A stretch of 54,876 bases of DNA from Branchiostoma floridae. Lineage: Eukaryota; Chordata; Leptocardii; Amphioxiformes; Branchiostomatidae. This document shows positions 1 to 11,181 of the stretch, in pieces; position 1 is the stretch's first letter; each line of letters begins with the position of its first letter. The DNA lies in NCBI RefSeq assembly GCF_000003815.2, contig NC_049983.1:21127194-21182069 (forward strand), given 5' to 3'. The position numbers and the translations under genes were made by a program. The notes below the pieces were generated by a model. The model was not told the origin of the DNA. It saw only the letters and a list, made by a program, of their open reading frames with translations, and did not search any database.

Positions 1-46
1 CATTTCTACGATTTTCCAGCGATCCGGAGTCTGGTAGAGACTACCC
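1..46 (+). repeat. Copy of a dispersed inverted-repeat family (edge of window)
   Basis: The window opens inside a repeat whose core reads 'ccagcg' then 'gtctggtagagacta'. The same core occurs at about 9494-9538 (+) and, reverse-complemented, at about 9295-9342 and 14,560-14,585. A diverged version may lie near 3990-4040. The element is cut off by the window edge, so its type cannot be decided; the pair around 9.4 kb suggests it forms the arms of a foldback or MITE-like element. Confidence 0.5.
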
Positions 47-245
47 GTATATGACATTAGGTACACACCGGTGCGACATAAGTCGCCCGTACGACATTAG
101 GTAGACACTGGTACGACATATTTAAAGTTGCCCGTACGACAATAGGTAGACACTTGTACGACAAGCGTCCGTACGACGTTAGGTAGATACCGGTACGACA
201 TAATGCGTCCGTACGACATTAGGCAGACACTGGTGCGACAAATAA
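45..245 (+). repeat. Short tandem repeat, about five ~40-bp units
   Basis: Five diverged units built on 'cgtacgacattaggtagaca' followed by 'ctggtacgacata' run in tandem. Unit length varies by a few bases because the linker after each 'cgaca' differs. No coding function is seen. Confidence 0.8.
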
Positions 246-1870
246 TTATAACGCCAGCCCAATGATTAGTCTCCTAGGAGAATGCGGCGCACGCATGAGT
301 TCCTGATTTCTTTCCAGACCTAGACAGATCGAATCCAAACATCAAAGTCTGCCCCTCCAACGCGCTAGACTCATTTTGTCTCCATCCTACAACGCAAGAT
401 TAGCTTTAAATGAGGCTGGCGCAAGTTTCTGTGGCACGTGTGTGATCTAAAGTCTACAGTGTCTAGTCATCTGGAAGATTTTTATATTAAGACGGGGTCA
501 TACAGTGATTGGCAGCAGTGTAGGGGGCCAGATCTGGCGGCGAGTTGAGACATCATATTAGCGCTCCATTTCAGGTCCCGAGGCAAGGTATTACACCCAA
601 TCTCGTCTGGAGAGGTGAAAATACAACGATTACCAGACAAAATAGCTAAAAAAAGTACATGCTCTTCGATGTGATAAAGCAAATCTTAGATCTGTATTTT
701 GCTCAAGAATTTTGAGACGAAGCACACTTCAAAATCGGTATCGTAGTTTTCCCTGTGAAGTTATGATTTAAATTTTATGAGAATGAATAGAAGTATTTTG
801 GCATATTTGTTGTTCTTATATAATATATCTTATATTACGTCCTTGGTTCACCTAAATGATTGTGTAGTGGCACACAGGTCAGCACAGCAAGTTTCCTTTC
901 TTTAGCAAGGAGCGGTTCCTAGCCCTTCGCCTTTTAACGTGATCGAGGCACTTCTTCGAACACTGGACACAAATACGTCGACGTCCCTTCCGAAAGACGG
1001 GCGCAGTCCCACCCGAGATGCCCTTCCCAGGATTTGAACCGGGGTCTGCCAGTTACCAACTCATTGGAACAAGGACTCAAATAAGATACTGTTACAAGTT
1101 GCAATTGACCAATGAAGCAAACTAAATATAGTAATCGGTGGTATTAACATGATACTTCCGGTAGGACCTTGCGCCTGTATCAACCAATCGTTACTGAGCC
1201 TTACCTTGAAACAGTTTGTTTAAAAAAAACCGGAATATTCCTCTCTTACTTTGTATCAAACTAAGAAAATTATGATGACGCATGTTGGCAGCAATAACTC
1301 ACTAGAGACTCCACTTCAAGACTCCAATTAGAGCGGCCCTAATCAATTAGAACTCCCCATGGACGGGGGCATACAGTCGGGGGAGGGGTGAGGGCCTCTC
1401 TGCTCTCGTTGAACAAAAGGCTTTGACGCCTAATGGGCTCTTTTGAAGTGTTAGTCTCAATAGAGGGGAAAACCCACTGAAAAGGGCTACAATGTAGTAC
1501 CGGTATATGTCGGAAAGGTTAACTGGTAGTTCCGCAAATCAAAAGACATTGTTGGACTGTTGTAGGCACATGATGATTATGATGATGATGGCGATTGGTT
1601 TATTGAGAGTAAAATCGGTTCATACCCTTGTAGTGCATTTTTTGCACATAGGGCAGAAGGTTTTCTTACTGTTTCAGTAACAGGGTATATCTTTAAAGAG
1701 AGTGGTTGTCTTTTAAACAAGATATTAAACCTAATTTCTTGCAGACAACAAAGCTACAGTTACCTGACTACACTACTACAGCTCGACAACGAACATTTGC
1801 ATATACAGGTACGAAGACCTGATTATTTGTCACATTTATTTAGCACTGAAAAGTATATAAAATAAATGTC
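246..1870. other. Intergenic stretch, no gene recognised
   Basis: No convincing exon was found on either strand. At about 1030-1090 the reverse strand contains a B-box-like 'ggttcaaatcc' after a tRNA-like stretch, which could be the head of an old tRNA-derived SINE. A short GAT-type microsatellite lies near 1571-1592. The rest is AT-rich and featureless to the eye. Confidence 0.5.
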
Positions 1871-1944
1871 GTGATAACTGAAAAAAATGTGATAAAGGAT
1901 TTAGGTTTTTATATCACATTAATTCACCAAATAAGTGTTACTAC

Positions 1945-2855
1945 AATCTTCTTCTGGAGAATAAATGTGATAGCAACCCCTTTATCACATTTATTCTCCA
2001 TAGAGAGACCTGAAACCTTCTTCTGGAGAATAAATGTGATAGCAACCCCTTTATCACATTTATTCTCCAAAGAGTGAACCAGGATTCTTCTTCTGGAGAA
2101 TAAATGTGATAGCAACCCCTTTATCACATTTATTCTCCATAGAGAGAATGTGATAGCAACCCCTTTATCACATTTATTCTCCATAGAGAGATCCTGAAAT
2201 CTTCTTCTGGAGAATAAATGTGATAGCAACCCCTTTATCACATTTATTCTCCAAAGAGTGAACCAGGATTCTTCTCCTGGATAATAAATGTGATAGCAAC
2301 CCCTTTATCACATTTATTCTCCATAGAGAGAACCAGAATTCTTCTTCTGGAGAATACATGTGATAGCAACCCCTTTATCACATTTATTCTCCATACAGAC
2401 ACCCAGAATTCTTCTTCTGGAGAATAAATGTGATAGCAACCCCTTTATCACATTTAGTCTTCATACAGAGACCTGAATTCTTCTTCTGGAGAATAAATGT
2501 GATAGCAACCCCTTTATCACATTTATTCTCCATACAGAGAACCAGAATTCTTCTTTTGGAGAATAAATGTGATAGCAACCCCTTTATCACATTTATTCTC
2601 CATAGAGAGACCTGAATTCTTCTTCTGGAGAATAAATGTGATAGCAACCCCTTTATCACATTTATTCTCCATAGAGAGAACCAGAATTCTTCTTCTGGAG
2701 AATAAATGTGATAGCAACCCCTTTATCACATTTATTCTCCATACAGACACCCAGAATTCTTCTTCTGGAGAATAAATGTGATAGCAACCCCTTTATCACA
2801 TTTATTCTCCAAAGACAGAACCAGGATCCTTTTTCTGGAGAATAAATGTGATAAA
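1945..2855 (+). repeat. Left array of hairpin repeats (about 13 units of ~70 bp)
   Basis: Each unit holds a perfect inverted repeat with 18-base arms (tggagaataaatgtgata and its complement) around a 10-base loop 'gcaacccctt', then a spacer of about 25 bases ending 'cttcttc'. About 13 units follow one another; one, near 2140-2160, is shortened. The array is the left arm of a larger inverted structure whose right arm is at 5597-5835. Small open frames across it are by-products of the repeat. Confidence 0.9.
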
Positions 2856-3269
2856 GGCCTCTTCGTATCAGTTTGCGGTTAACGTCACCTAATAAGCTCG
2901 CAGCATGCAATCGTTTCCGGTTTTCGTCGTTGTGCGACGTGTCGATTCGTGATTTGCGCAAATTCCGTTCCGACTTAGAGTCCATTTACAAAATCAAAGA
3001 TAAAGGCGGTTAGATCTCACCATTAACATCATTAACAATGTATGAGCTATGTATCACTTTAAGTCAGGCGTATTGCCTTCGTAGTGGCATAGTTATGAAT
3101 GTCACTGCAAATCGTACTGTTGAGTAGCGCGTGTGAACTAATACAAGTATACCAATAGAAAGTGCATACCGTACTCGCCGAGGTAACCTTGTCAGGATGT
3201 TGCGGAAAGCACGTACGGAGACCAAGGTACGGACACAATGACATGTGTAGTCTTTGCCAGTTAGTGGCA

Positions 3270-3395
3270 AACCCTTATCACATTAATTCTCCAAAGAGAG
3301 AACCAGGGTTCTTTCTGGAGAATTAATGTGATAGCAACCCCCTTATCACATTAATTCTCCAGAGAGAGTCAGGATTCTGCTACTGGAGAATTTTT
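3270..3395 (+). repeat. Variant hairpin repeats inside the foldback-like element
   Basis: Two partial units resemble those at 1945-2855, but the arm reads 'attaattctcc' instead of 'atttattctcc', again with a 'gcaaccccc' loop. A run of G follows near 3402-3411. They are a diverged sub-family of the same hairpin. Confidence 0.7.
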
Positions 3396-5596
3396 TTGAA
3401 GGGGGGGGGTGCCGAATTAAGACATGATCATTGTCTTACCGGCAATCCTAATGATTCCACAGTTCTTTTTTGCGAAAGAAAGCTTGCGTGGTCCGTCTAT
3501 CGCAAATGCCATCTAGCTGGCACCGGCGCATTCGTGACACAAAACAATGCACCATTTATTCTCGCATTCAAGGTTTTTCGTTTGCTTGCCTGACATGCCT
3601 TTTCTTGAGTTATGCTCTCCACAAAAAATCCGAGAACATATTCACACAGATAGACAGACCTGCTCAAAACTACGTTGTACCGACCTTTTTCGATGAGTAC
3701 TTTAATTAGTTGTTTTTGTTTTTGTTGCATGTCACAAGAGGATTGGTACTGTCATACATGTAATATCATGTGGGCGAAAAGTCTCGAACAAATGAGTGGC
3801 TGAGTGCAAACGTGACATAATCCTAAGCCAGCAATTTCATGCTGGACAACCAGACAAGTCGATCGATAAAGACATGCCTTGCATCGGGCTGTTTATTCTA
3901 TCTCTACCACTAATCTGCCCCGCCCATCCACACCCATCGGGAGTCACACGCGCGTATGCTGAGCCAGTTTCACACGTGCGTATAGAATTGTTAGCCACTA
4001 CCAGGCTCCACTTGTCGCTGGAGAAATAGAAGTAATTTGAAAAATGTGGACACATAGCATGCCAGAGGAGTTTGCTGTCCAACGAGTGTGGGTTGCAACC
4101 AGCTTATTTCGCTGGCATATTATCCGGCTATATTTGTCCAATTTCTATTATTTTTCCGGCGAAAAATGGAACATAATACTTCTATATATACGGTCCAAAA
4201 ATGGACTTGAATATAAACGTTCGTGTGAAATTCGCGGGAATAATCAGCTTACTTGGCTACGTGCGTAGGACCTATTTGGACAAATAAAGTCAATTGACAA
4301 TGAACTGTATGCTAGGATCCAGAGTCGGCCGGCAAGAGGACTTATTTCCTCACCTAACTTTCTTTAAAGAAATTAAATTCTGCATGACCGGAGCTTCCGA
4401 GTTGCTCGCTAAGGTTTAGGTCACATTTTCAAACTGGGGTCCGTTCGGGATGTTTTAAGAAACGAAAAATTAAAATGTATACCTAGAAATACACACTTTC
4501 CTATTCTTAAAAATAGATTATATTCTACATGACAGGCGGAGCGTCCGAGGTGACCGGGCTGGGTCACATGCCGGGCGCTGAGGGAATAAAAGGTGGCTCG
4601 CTAAAGCAGTGTCGGTTACCTTTTGTTGCTGGCTATGTGAAAAACAAACTTTCTAGCCTTGTTTCATAGCAGACAGCCCGCGTTATGTACGTCAAAGACT
4701 ACATCGTAAATATTCAAAGCTTCGATATTAATATAAACGTTAAGGAAAAAATATCGAGTCGATCCCCTGGCAACATCGATACCCGACCGTTACGTGGTGA
4801 CCTCCTGATGACCTTCTTTGTTTGGCCAAACTGACAGTGGTATATCGCTGTTCTGAACATCAACCACCACGAGACTCGTTCCCTTCTCCCCCAATATTGC
4901 TGTTTAACTGTTTGCAAACCCTTGGAAATTCAAACAAGTGACGTTTTAACGCTGTAGAATAGCTATCAGTTTATTTTGCTTACGAGTAGGCTTGACAATG
5001 TGCTTAAGTCCGTGCATGACTGTAATTTGTTTGTATTCCACTATAGCGCTAGAGAGCGCGGGTAGGCTGAGAGACTGACGATTTGTTGGTGAATGGGGTG
5101 ATCATGGTGGCCTGACGTGATAGCCAGGCCAGGTGGCCAGGCCTGGCCAAGTAGCCAGCCAAGCCGTTTCATCATAGCGGGCGGGTCTGGCTTGTCTTTA
5201 ATAGACGCAATCTTATCTGTGTGGAATGGTGATGAATCAGATAGGTTATACTTAGGCAGAATCGTGGGAAGATCTAGAAACATTGTATGAATTTCATGGT
5301 TGATAGGACCCACGTGAGCGACACAGAATGATGTGAGGACGCGCGATTGTCTCATGTTCGCAAAATAGGGGCGCTTCGTCTGGACAAACCTCAGCTCTGG
5401 ACAAAACTTGTATAGTTTCCCCCAAATTAAGGACGTTATATAACCAACAGAAGTGTATGTACGTAACATTCATTACGTTTCTCCCCAAATCAAGGACAAT
5501 ATATTACACCAAAATGTAACGTGTGTGGTGTTTAATTCCGGAAACAATTACATGCTGCGAGCTAGTGACGTTAACCGCATACTGATACGAACAGGC

Positions 5597-5835
5597 CTTT
5601 ATCACATTTATTCTCCAGAAGAAGAATTCTGGTTCTCTCTATGGAGAATAAATGTGATAAAGGGGTTGCTATCACATTTATTCTCCAGAAGAAGAATTCA
5701 GGTCTCTCTATGGAGAATAAATGTGATAAAGGGGTTGCTATCACTTTTATTCTCCAGAAGAAGAATTCTGGTTCTCTCTATGGAGAATAAATGTGATTAT
5801 GGGGTTGCTATCACATTTATTCTCCAGAAGAAGAA
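5597..5835 (-). repeat. Right array of hairpin repeats (three units, inverted)
   Basis: Three units of the hairpin satellite in opposite orientation to the left array, with loops reading 'aaggggttgc'. The unique 63 bases just before it (5538-5600) mirror 2853-2920. Confidence 0.9.
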
Positions 5836-5840
5836 TGATA

Positions 5841-7127
5841 ATCCTTGTTGGCTAAAAAATGAGACAAAGGTTTTACTCATCACTATCACATATTTTGTAA
5901 TTATCAAGCTTTTCATGAGAAATACTTTTTTGAGCTAAAAGAATGAGATAAATAGCTAACTCTAGGTACGAGCTGTTTCAACAAACTGACAGACGACATA
6001 AGACAGATTTCAACCAAGGTATTTAAAGAGAATCCGTGTGTTTGTGCTTTGGTTTTAGACTATATTCGTTCTTTCACTGATGTGTCGCATTTATAAATTA
6101 CGGGCAACCAATTGATACAGTTATTAGTTAATCTGTAAGTATATTTATGATGCATTGTTGTCACACTTCGGGTCTGGATATGTCACAAAGGCTTCGGGTC
6201 ATTACAACTTGAAAAGCTTCAGAGGACTGATCGAAATATTGGTAAGCGCTTTAATTTAAATGTGTGTACGGATATAGAGTTTAAAGTTGTAACAAAATGC
6301 ATTGTTGTATTCAATTATTTCTTGATTCAACAAAAAATATTTGATTCATTCACCCATCCTTTTCAACATTTGATTCCTTCGTAGGAAGTTCGACTCAAGT
6401 CACATGTTTTTAACATTTCCCCTTTATTTCACCAAGTTGCATCTAGTGTACAGAATTGTGTGCCATATGCTTGTAAGTCTTGCTGGTCTAATAGTCACAT
6501 ATGTATCAGAAACTTTACCATGAAAGTAAAAATACTTTACCATGAAATAAAAAGATTGCATTTTCCACTGACTTAGAAATGATCGTATCAAGTGATGTTA
6601 AACATGGCATAGTTGACCCAGAAGGAATGGTATGGACTTTCACTGAAGGCACTACAAAACTGCATGTCTACTGTCTGTGGTTAAATGGTCTACTGACTGT
6701 TACTGATTTACTACTGATATGCTACTGTCATCGTGCAAGCTTCAGGTTCAGGTCCTGGTATGTGCACGAGAAGGTGCCCTGGATTCTCCTGGAAAAATAA
6801 CAAATGATAACATTAATATCCATACTTACACTGTTTACTCTACAAATCATTGGATAAGGCAGAGTTGGGACTATTCTTTCGACGGGAGCAATGGGATACT
6901 ATCATATACTGAAGTGTGCACTTACTTTACTTTACCAGCTAAAATATGTACATTGCTATGTTAGCTCCTAGAATATGATGAAGAGGCCATGAACCAAGAA
7001 AGACAATTGGTATCGTGACACAACCGTTTCTTTTCATATCTATACATAAACCAGGATATGGGTAGAAAATACTTTATAACCACTCAAATGGCACGCGTAA
7101 AGTGAGAAGAACTCAGTGAGTTTCTTA
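5841..7127. other. Intergenic stretch, no gene recognised
   Basis: AT-rich sequence with short chance open frames only. No homologous exon, RNA gene or clear repeat was recognised. Its right end is the 3' flank of the small peptide gene on the - strand. Confidence 0.5.
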
Positions 7128-8007
7128 CTATTTTTCATCCAGCTCTTCCATCTCGTCAAGGTCTGTAAAACAAGAATACAAATGTCATGAACATTAATGG
7201 AAGTTTCATTAGGTATAATTCGTATCATTTAGAATTATCTCAAATATTTTGCATATGACGTTCTTATTTGCATAGTCTACGTCTAAAATCATCGTCATTT
7301 ATTAATATGGTATACTAGTATCATTATTACATTTCTCATTGCAGATCCTCTATACACCAATCATTACAGATCCTCTATACAACACTAGGCCATCTCTTTG
7401 TGATTTACACGTCACAAGTGTGACGTTCGAACGTTCCTGTCATGAAAGGCATCTGATTCACAGAATGGAACTCACTGATAATTACAAGAATCCATCACAG
7501 CAAATAATTTATGTAAAGAAGTAGCATATGCGGGAGTTCGTACCGTTTTCCACCTCCATGGCGGTCAGCTTCTCCCGTTTCAGCTGGTCAAGCATGTCTG
7601 CGGCCTCTTCCTTCAGTAAGTCGGCCAGCTTGTCCAACTTCCCCATGTGCTGCTCCCAGGCTGCATCCTCTTCCAACTCCTGACCCCGCTTCATTCCCGC
7701 GCCTGGTGAACAACAAAACAAATTTTTGACCAATGAACACGTTTGACCAATTGCTGACGTCACGTATCCGCAAGATCACGTGTTGATAAGATAACGTGTC
7801 CGTAACGCTCGCGAGTTTTACGTTCTGAAGTGATTGGTTTTGCCATGGTTTGCTTTGTCTGCAATTTCAACACAATGAAATAAGATATAAGGTATAAACA
7901 GAATATACAAATGCATTCATATTCTTACGTCGGCGTCGCCATCCATGTCCAACATCCACCATCAGGGCTACAGTAAGGACAATCACGAGAGCTGTGAAGA
8001 CTTTCAT
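7128..8007 (-). CDS. Small secreted peptide precursor, three coding exons (90 aa)
   Basis: The coding exons are 8007-7929, 7702-7544 and 7162-7128, with donors gtaagaat and gtacga and acceptors ending caccag and tttacag. Phases fit exactly (26 codons +1; 2+52 codons+1; 2+10 codons and TAG). The product starts with a clear signal peptide (MKVFTALVIVLTVALMVDVG) with likely cleavage after Gly22, then a basic start WRRRRAGMKRG, then about 60 residues rich in Glu, Asp, Lys and Leu that look amphipathic-helical, ending in an acidic tail (MEELDEK). There are no cysteines. A 5'-UTR intron probably ends one base before the ATG (tttttttcag/c-ATG). The layout (signal, short basic segment, acidic helical rest) recalls precursors of helical host-defence peptides and some neuropeptides, but I recognise no family, so function is open. 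Confidence 0.72.
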
Positions 8008-8269
8008 GCTGAAAAAAAACAAACATACACGATTCGTAAAAATGGTTTTGTACGGGGGTATAGAAGCCACACAACATAACGTATGTCACACTAGTGAAAT
8101 TAAGCATGTTAAAGGTAAAGATAAAGCGGCCGAACCTCAGACTGACGACAGATCATCGCTTTTTTTTGTCCATTAGCTAGTAGTGCAATGTGGCTTCATT
8201 ATGACTTCGGCTCGCGTGTTTAGCCAGGAAGACCGGGCACCCCTATTTTCTCGATACTTGCATTGGGTT

Positions 8270-8277
8270 CTTTTATA
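8270..8277 (-). promoter_or_regulatory. TATA box upstream of the secreted peptide gene
   Basis: The - strand reads ggTATAAAAGaac, a textbook TATA box, 263 bases upstream of the ATG at 8007. Transcription would start near 8240. The polypyrimidine-AG just before the ATG implies a 5'-UTR exon and a short intron between. Confidence 0.5.
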
Positions 8278-8305
8278 CCATACCAGCGTAATAGCTGTAA
8301 TTTTT

Positions 8306-8420
8306 CTGCATTCCGTTAGAGGGCGCAGGTACATGAGAGGCTAGCCATTTGCGGGGGGTATGAATGGGGGGATCTCGGCAGCCTGGCGTGATAGCCGGAT
8401 CAGGTAGACTGGCCTGGGAG
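8306..8420 (+). repeat. Dispersed repeat, copy related to 5041-5150
   Basis: Both places share 'agagggcg' or 'agagagcg', a 'gtgaatgggg' or 'tatgaatgggg' stretch, 'tggcctgacgtgatagcc' or 'agcctggcgtgatagcc', and 'ggcc' runs in the same order. This is a diverged interspersed repeat of unknown type. Confidence 0.4.
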
Positions 8421-8785
8421 ACAGTCCAACCTTTTCAGCGACCAACCACTTTACGAGAAAATTGTACAAAATGCATTGTGAAAATTATAATTTGCTTAAC
8501 TAGGCGCGAAAACATTTGCTTCTTAGATACTGGTACATGTAGTTACTTTTTCTTCCAGACTACAAGGTCTTTGTAAAAGATAGTCTGTACCCTACGACAG
8601 TACTCTACAGCTACTAATTACTTAGAATTAAAACAACTGTGGAAACAAAAGTTGGGATTCTTTGTACGTGCTTGAATAGAAAATGTAAAAAAAATGTTGT
8701 CTGTAAAAAAAATATATACGGTAAGCCGGTTTCATCCAGTTAGGGTGCGGTCGTGTCGCCATGGTACAGTTTGTTTTCGAGTAAC

Positions 8786-8950
8786 ATGGTAAACCGGTTT
8801 GTCCGGTATGCAAAATATCTAGAAAATTTCATGTCCGGTGAGCCGCGAGATCCTAACAAAAAACATCCAAGAAAAAAGCTGATGAAGTTTCCGAAGTTGA
8901 TTGAACTTGGATATAGAGCTGTAGTACCGCCAGTAAAGCCCACCATCTAG
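8786..8950 (+). CDS. Possible small basic protein (54 aa), unconfirmed
   Basis: An ATG with a good context (aacATGG) opens a 54-codon frame rich in Lys, Arg and Pro (NKKHPRKKLMKFPKL near the middle) ending in TAG. No family is recognised and no splice partners were found. It lies between repeats, and a related repeat (ttggacaaata...gagtcggccgg) follows at 8990-9060, so it may be chance or part of an element. Confidence 0.15.
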   Translation: MVNRFVRYAKYLENFMSGEPRDPNKKHPRKKLMKFPKLIELGYRAVVPPVKPTI

Positions 8951-8989
8951 CGAGGCCTAAGCCATGATCTTGTGGATCGGTGGTCTGAT

Positions 8990-9060
8990 GCTAGAAATTG
9001 GACAAATAGAGTCAATAGTACGCTAAGGGAGTCAGCCGGCCAGAAGAATCATTTCCTCAC
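8990..9060 (+). repeat. Dispersed repeat, second copy at 4270-4350
   Basis: Both copies share 'ttggacaaata', 'agtcaat', 'gagtcggccgg' or 'gagtcagccgg', and 'atttcctcac' in the same order and spacing. They are probably pieces of the same element family as the 9.2-9.6 kb inverted repeat. Confidence 0.45.
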
Positions 9061-9219
9061 CATGCACGGACCACCGATCAACGGAGCTTGGTAGCTATAG
9101 AGGCTAAGGATATTGTGAGAAGGACTGCATTCGTCTAATAGTGACGTAAAGCTGTTCATCTTGTGCATGAGGGAGCCTCACGAGCCTCAACTCTCAAACG
9201 TTTGCATGTAAAAAAAGGA

Positions 9220-9632
9220 CAAGATGAGTTAACTACTCAAGCAGAGGTTGAGTCGCGTAGATGTAGATATAGTAGTACATGTAGTTGGAAAAAATTAGTC
9301 TCTACCAGACTCCGGGTCGCTGGAAAACCGTAGAAATGGAACAAATACTTTGAAATAGAGGAGTAAGNNNNNNNNNNNNNNNNNNNNNNNNNNNNNNNNN
9401 NNNNNNNNNNNNNNNNNNNNNNNNNNNNNNNNNNNNNNNNNNNNNNNNNNNNNNNNNNNNNNNNNNNTGGCCGGCTTACTCCTCTTTTTGTTCAATTTCT
9501 ACGGTTTTTCCAGCGACCCGAAGTCTGGTAGAGACTAGAAAAATTACACGGGCGCCCCTGTTGCGCCAGTGTACTGTTCCCGTTTACTACTATATCTAGG
9601 CGACTCAACCACTGCTTGGAGGGTAGAGTTAA
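9220..9632. repeat. Large inverted repeat (~150-bp arms) around a sequence gap
   Basis: The left arm (about 9225-9367: 'aagcagaggttgagtcgc', 'gatatagtagta', 'ttagtctctaccagactcc', 'gtagaaatgg', 'gaggagtaag') reappears reverse-complemented at about 9475-9632. The 100 N between them is a standard gap filler, likely because the hairpin centre failed to assemble. The shape is that of a foldback MITE; other copies of the arm lie at 1-46 and 14,560-14,585. Confidence 0.7.
9368..9467. other. Assembly gap (100 N)
   Basis: Exactly 100 N, so the real length is unknown. It sits at the centre of an inverted repeat. Confidence 0.95.
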
Positions 9633-9661
9633 CATACTTGTGGAGAAGTGTGGGGCTGTAC

Positions 9662-9857
9662 CTGTTTCTTGGCCGAATGAAGCCGTATTGCGCAACAAGC
9701 TAGCAGAAAGAAAAAGAGAAGACAGACACCAATAGTAACTGATAGTATTCTGGCGGATTTGGTACATACCTTGTTCCTGCTTTGTCCGTCTTGTCTTTCG
9801 TCTAGAGATGTCGGGAGGAAGTAATGAAAATATCCTAGTCAGGAAGCAAAATTTATA
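9662..9857 (-). promoter_or_regulatory. Possible promoter with non-coding 5' exons
   Basis: On the - strand a TATAAA (9857-9852) is followed about 55 bases later by an exon-like stretch ending GAACAAG/gtatgt (donor at 9769). After a pyrimidine-rich tract ending ctgctag comes a 38-base candidate exon (9699-9662) with donor gtacag. No coding frame is obvious. The transcript would run toward the gap and the secreted peptide gene, so these could be distal 5'-UTR exons of that gene. This is speculation from splice signals only. Confidence 0.22.
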
Positions 9858-9889
9858 CTCTTTAGCACTGCGGCTATGCAAATGAGAAA

Positions 9890-11180
9890 ATGGTTAAAGC
9901 TGATTGGTTGGAACTGGAGTAGTCTTTCAAGTAGTCTTTAATCATTTTGTTTTTCCCAGATCTGCTTTGCGGTTGGTGAAAGAGCGGTTGGTATTTTGCG
10001 GTAACTAAGAGACAACAATTATGTAGGCCCAGTTTTACGCCACACCCCGATGTAAAAACAAATAATTAGCCTGAAACAAAAAAGTTAATTAAGTTGAAAT
10101 GTTGTCTAAACTAAAAGCACATTCCCGTGCAAAAATTACTGAACTTTAAGCTACAATCGTAACTTTATGTTATCACCCTAGTGACCCTACCCCTCAGTGC
10201 CACCAAAATAGTTCAAGGATGCTAGCAATTGCGCCAAGATACAGCGCAATTGTCAAGATTATCTCGACAAGAAATCATCCGATTGGAATGCGGTTAGACA
10301 TTAGTGCAGCTCCAGGCGACCAGTGGTGCCCTGTCATGAAGATTCTTGTGCTCAAACTTCCCTTGAAATGATGAAAATTCTGGTGACGGTACGCGAGCCC
10401 TTTTGACAATAAAGACAACCAGATATATATTATAAGTCCACAGCAGGCGCCGCTTTCCCCGACTGCAAGAGGTATCCAAGTATATGAAGGTACAACAGGG
10501 GGAGAGCAAATGCCATTATTCATATTATACGCGACTTCGGTACATTTTGATCGGTCCGTTATCTTGGACGCCCCGGTGTCTCGTACCCAGGGCACTACAA
10601 GATAATCCAAACTGGCTCGGTTCCAATTCTTCAGTAATCAACCGCTTCGCTTATAGCAATCAGAATAATTAGTCTTAACATGCTTGAGAAATGGTTTCGG
10701 AGCGATACGACGATTTTTCGTTCCTTCTAAGATATTTGCTCTGCCGTGAAAATTGGTTTCCCCCAACTATCTTCCAAATGGAGTAATCTAATGTGATGAC
10801 AATGAGTTTTATTATCTCGGTGATCTTGTCAGTCTTAGTATTTAGTTTTGATATGTTTCATAAGTGGCTGCGGGACGATATTGAACCTCATATATAATAC
10901 AGCGACAAGCTGTAAATTATCTTTCAGTCAAACATACTTAAAAGCAGAGCGTACTCGTAACATCTCAGCAACCAACAATATCTTACGAAATTCCGGACTT
11001 AGAGTTTGTAACGTTACTGTTGAACTGTTGCAAAATAGAACTCGGCGTTTTCAATAGCTCTATTAACGCCGCGATTAGGGGTGAGCTAGGAGTTTTTTTG
11101 TACTATACATTGATTCACAAACACAGGGAATGGGTACATTTCTTTGCCTTCCTTAGCTTCAATACTATGTTTTCTTCGTC
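9890..11180. other. Intergenic stretch, no gene recognised
   Basis: Short chance open frames only. No repeat or RNA gene was recognised. Confidence 0.45.
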
Positions 11181-11181
11181 G

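Larger units (their letters stand above)
1945..5840. mobile_element. Foldback-like composite element with long satellite-bearing inverted arms
   Basis: The hairpin array at 1945-2855 and the adjoining unique 65 bases (2853-2920) reappear in reverse orientation at 5538-5835. The unique part is alike in both arms (aaaggcct, cgtatcag, gcggttaacgtcac, agctcgcagcatg, gtttccgg), so this is not just two arrays of one satellite. Long terminal inverted repeats made of tandem units are typical of foldback (FB/Galileo-type) DNA elements. The interior (2921-5537) holds a variant hairpin at 3270-3395 but no recognisable transposase, so it would be non-autonomous. I could not identify a target-site duplication at the outer ends. 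Confidence 0.6.

Noticed and set aside
1945-2855. CRISPR-like look: regular repeats with short spacers
   Set aside because: The repeats are palindromic over 46 bases, the spacers are near-identical rather than unique, and the window is animal DNA with introns.
1871-2985. Several overlapping open frames with repeated MENKCDKGVAITF-like peptides on both strands
   Set aside because: They are translations of the hairpin satellite; similar frames appear on both strands because the unit is palindromic.
5041-5469. 142-codon open frame on the - strand inside the foldback-like element
   Set aside because: No domain, no transposase motif and no start context; the sequence overlaps a dispersed repeat also seen at 8306.
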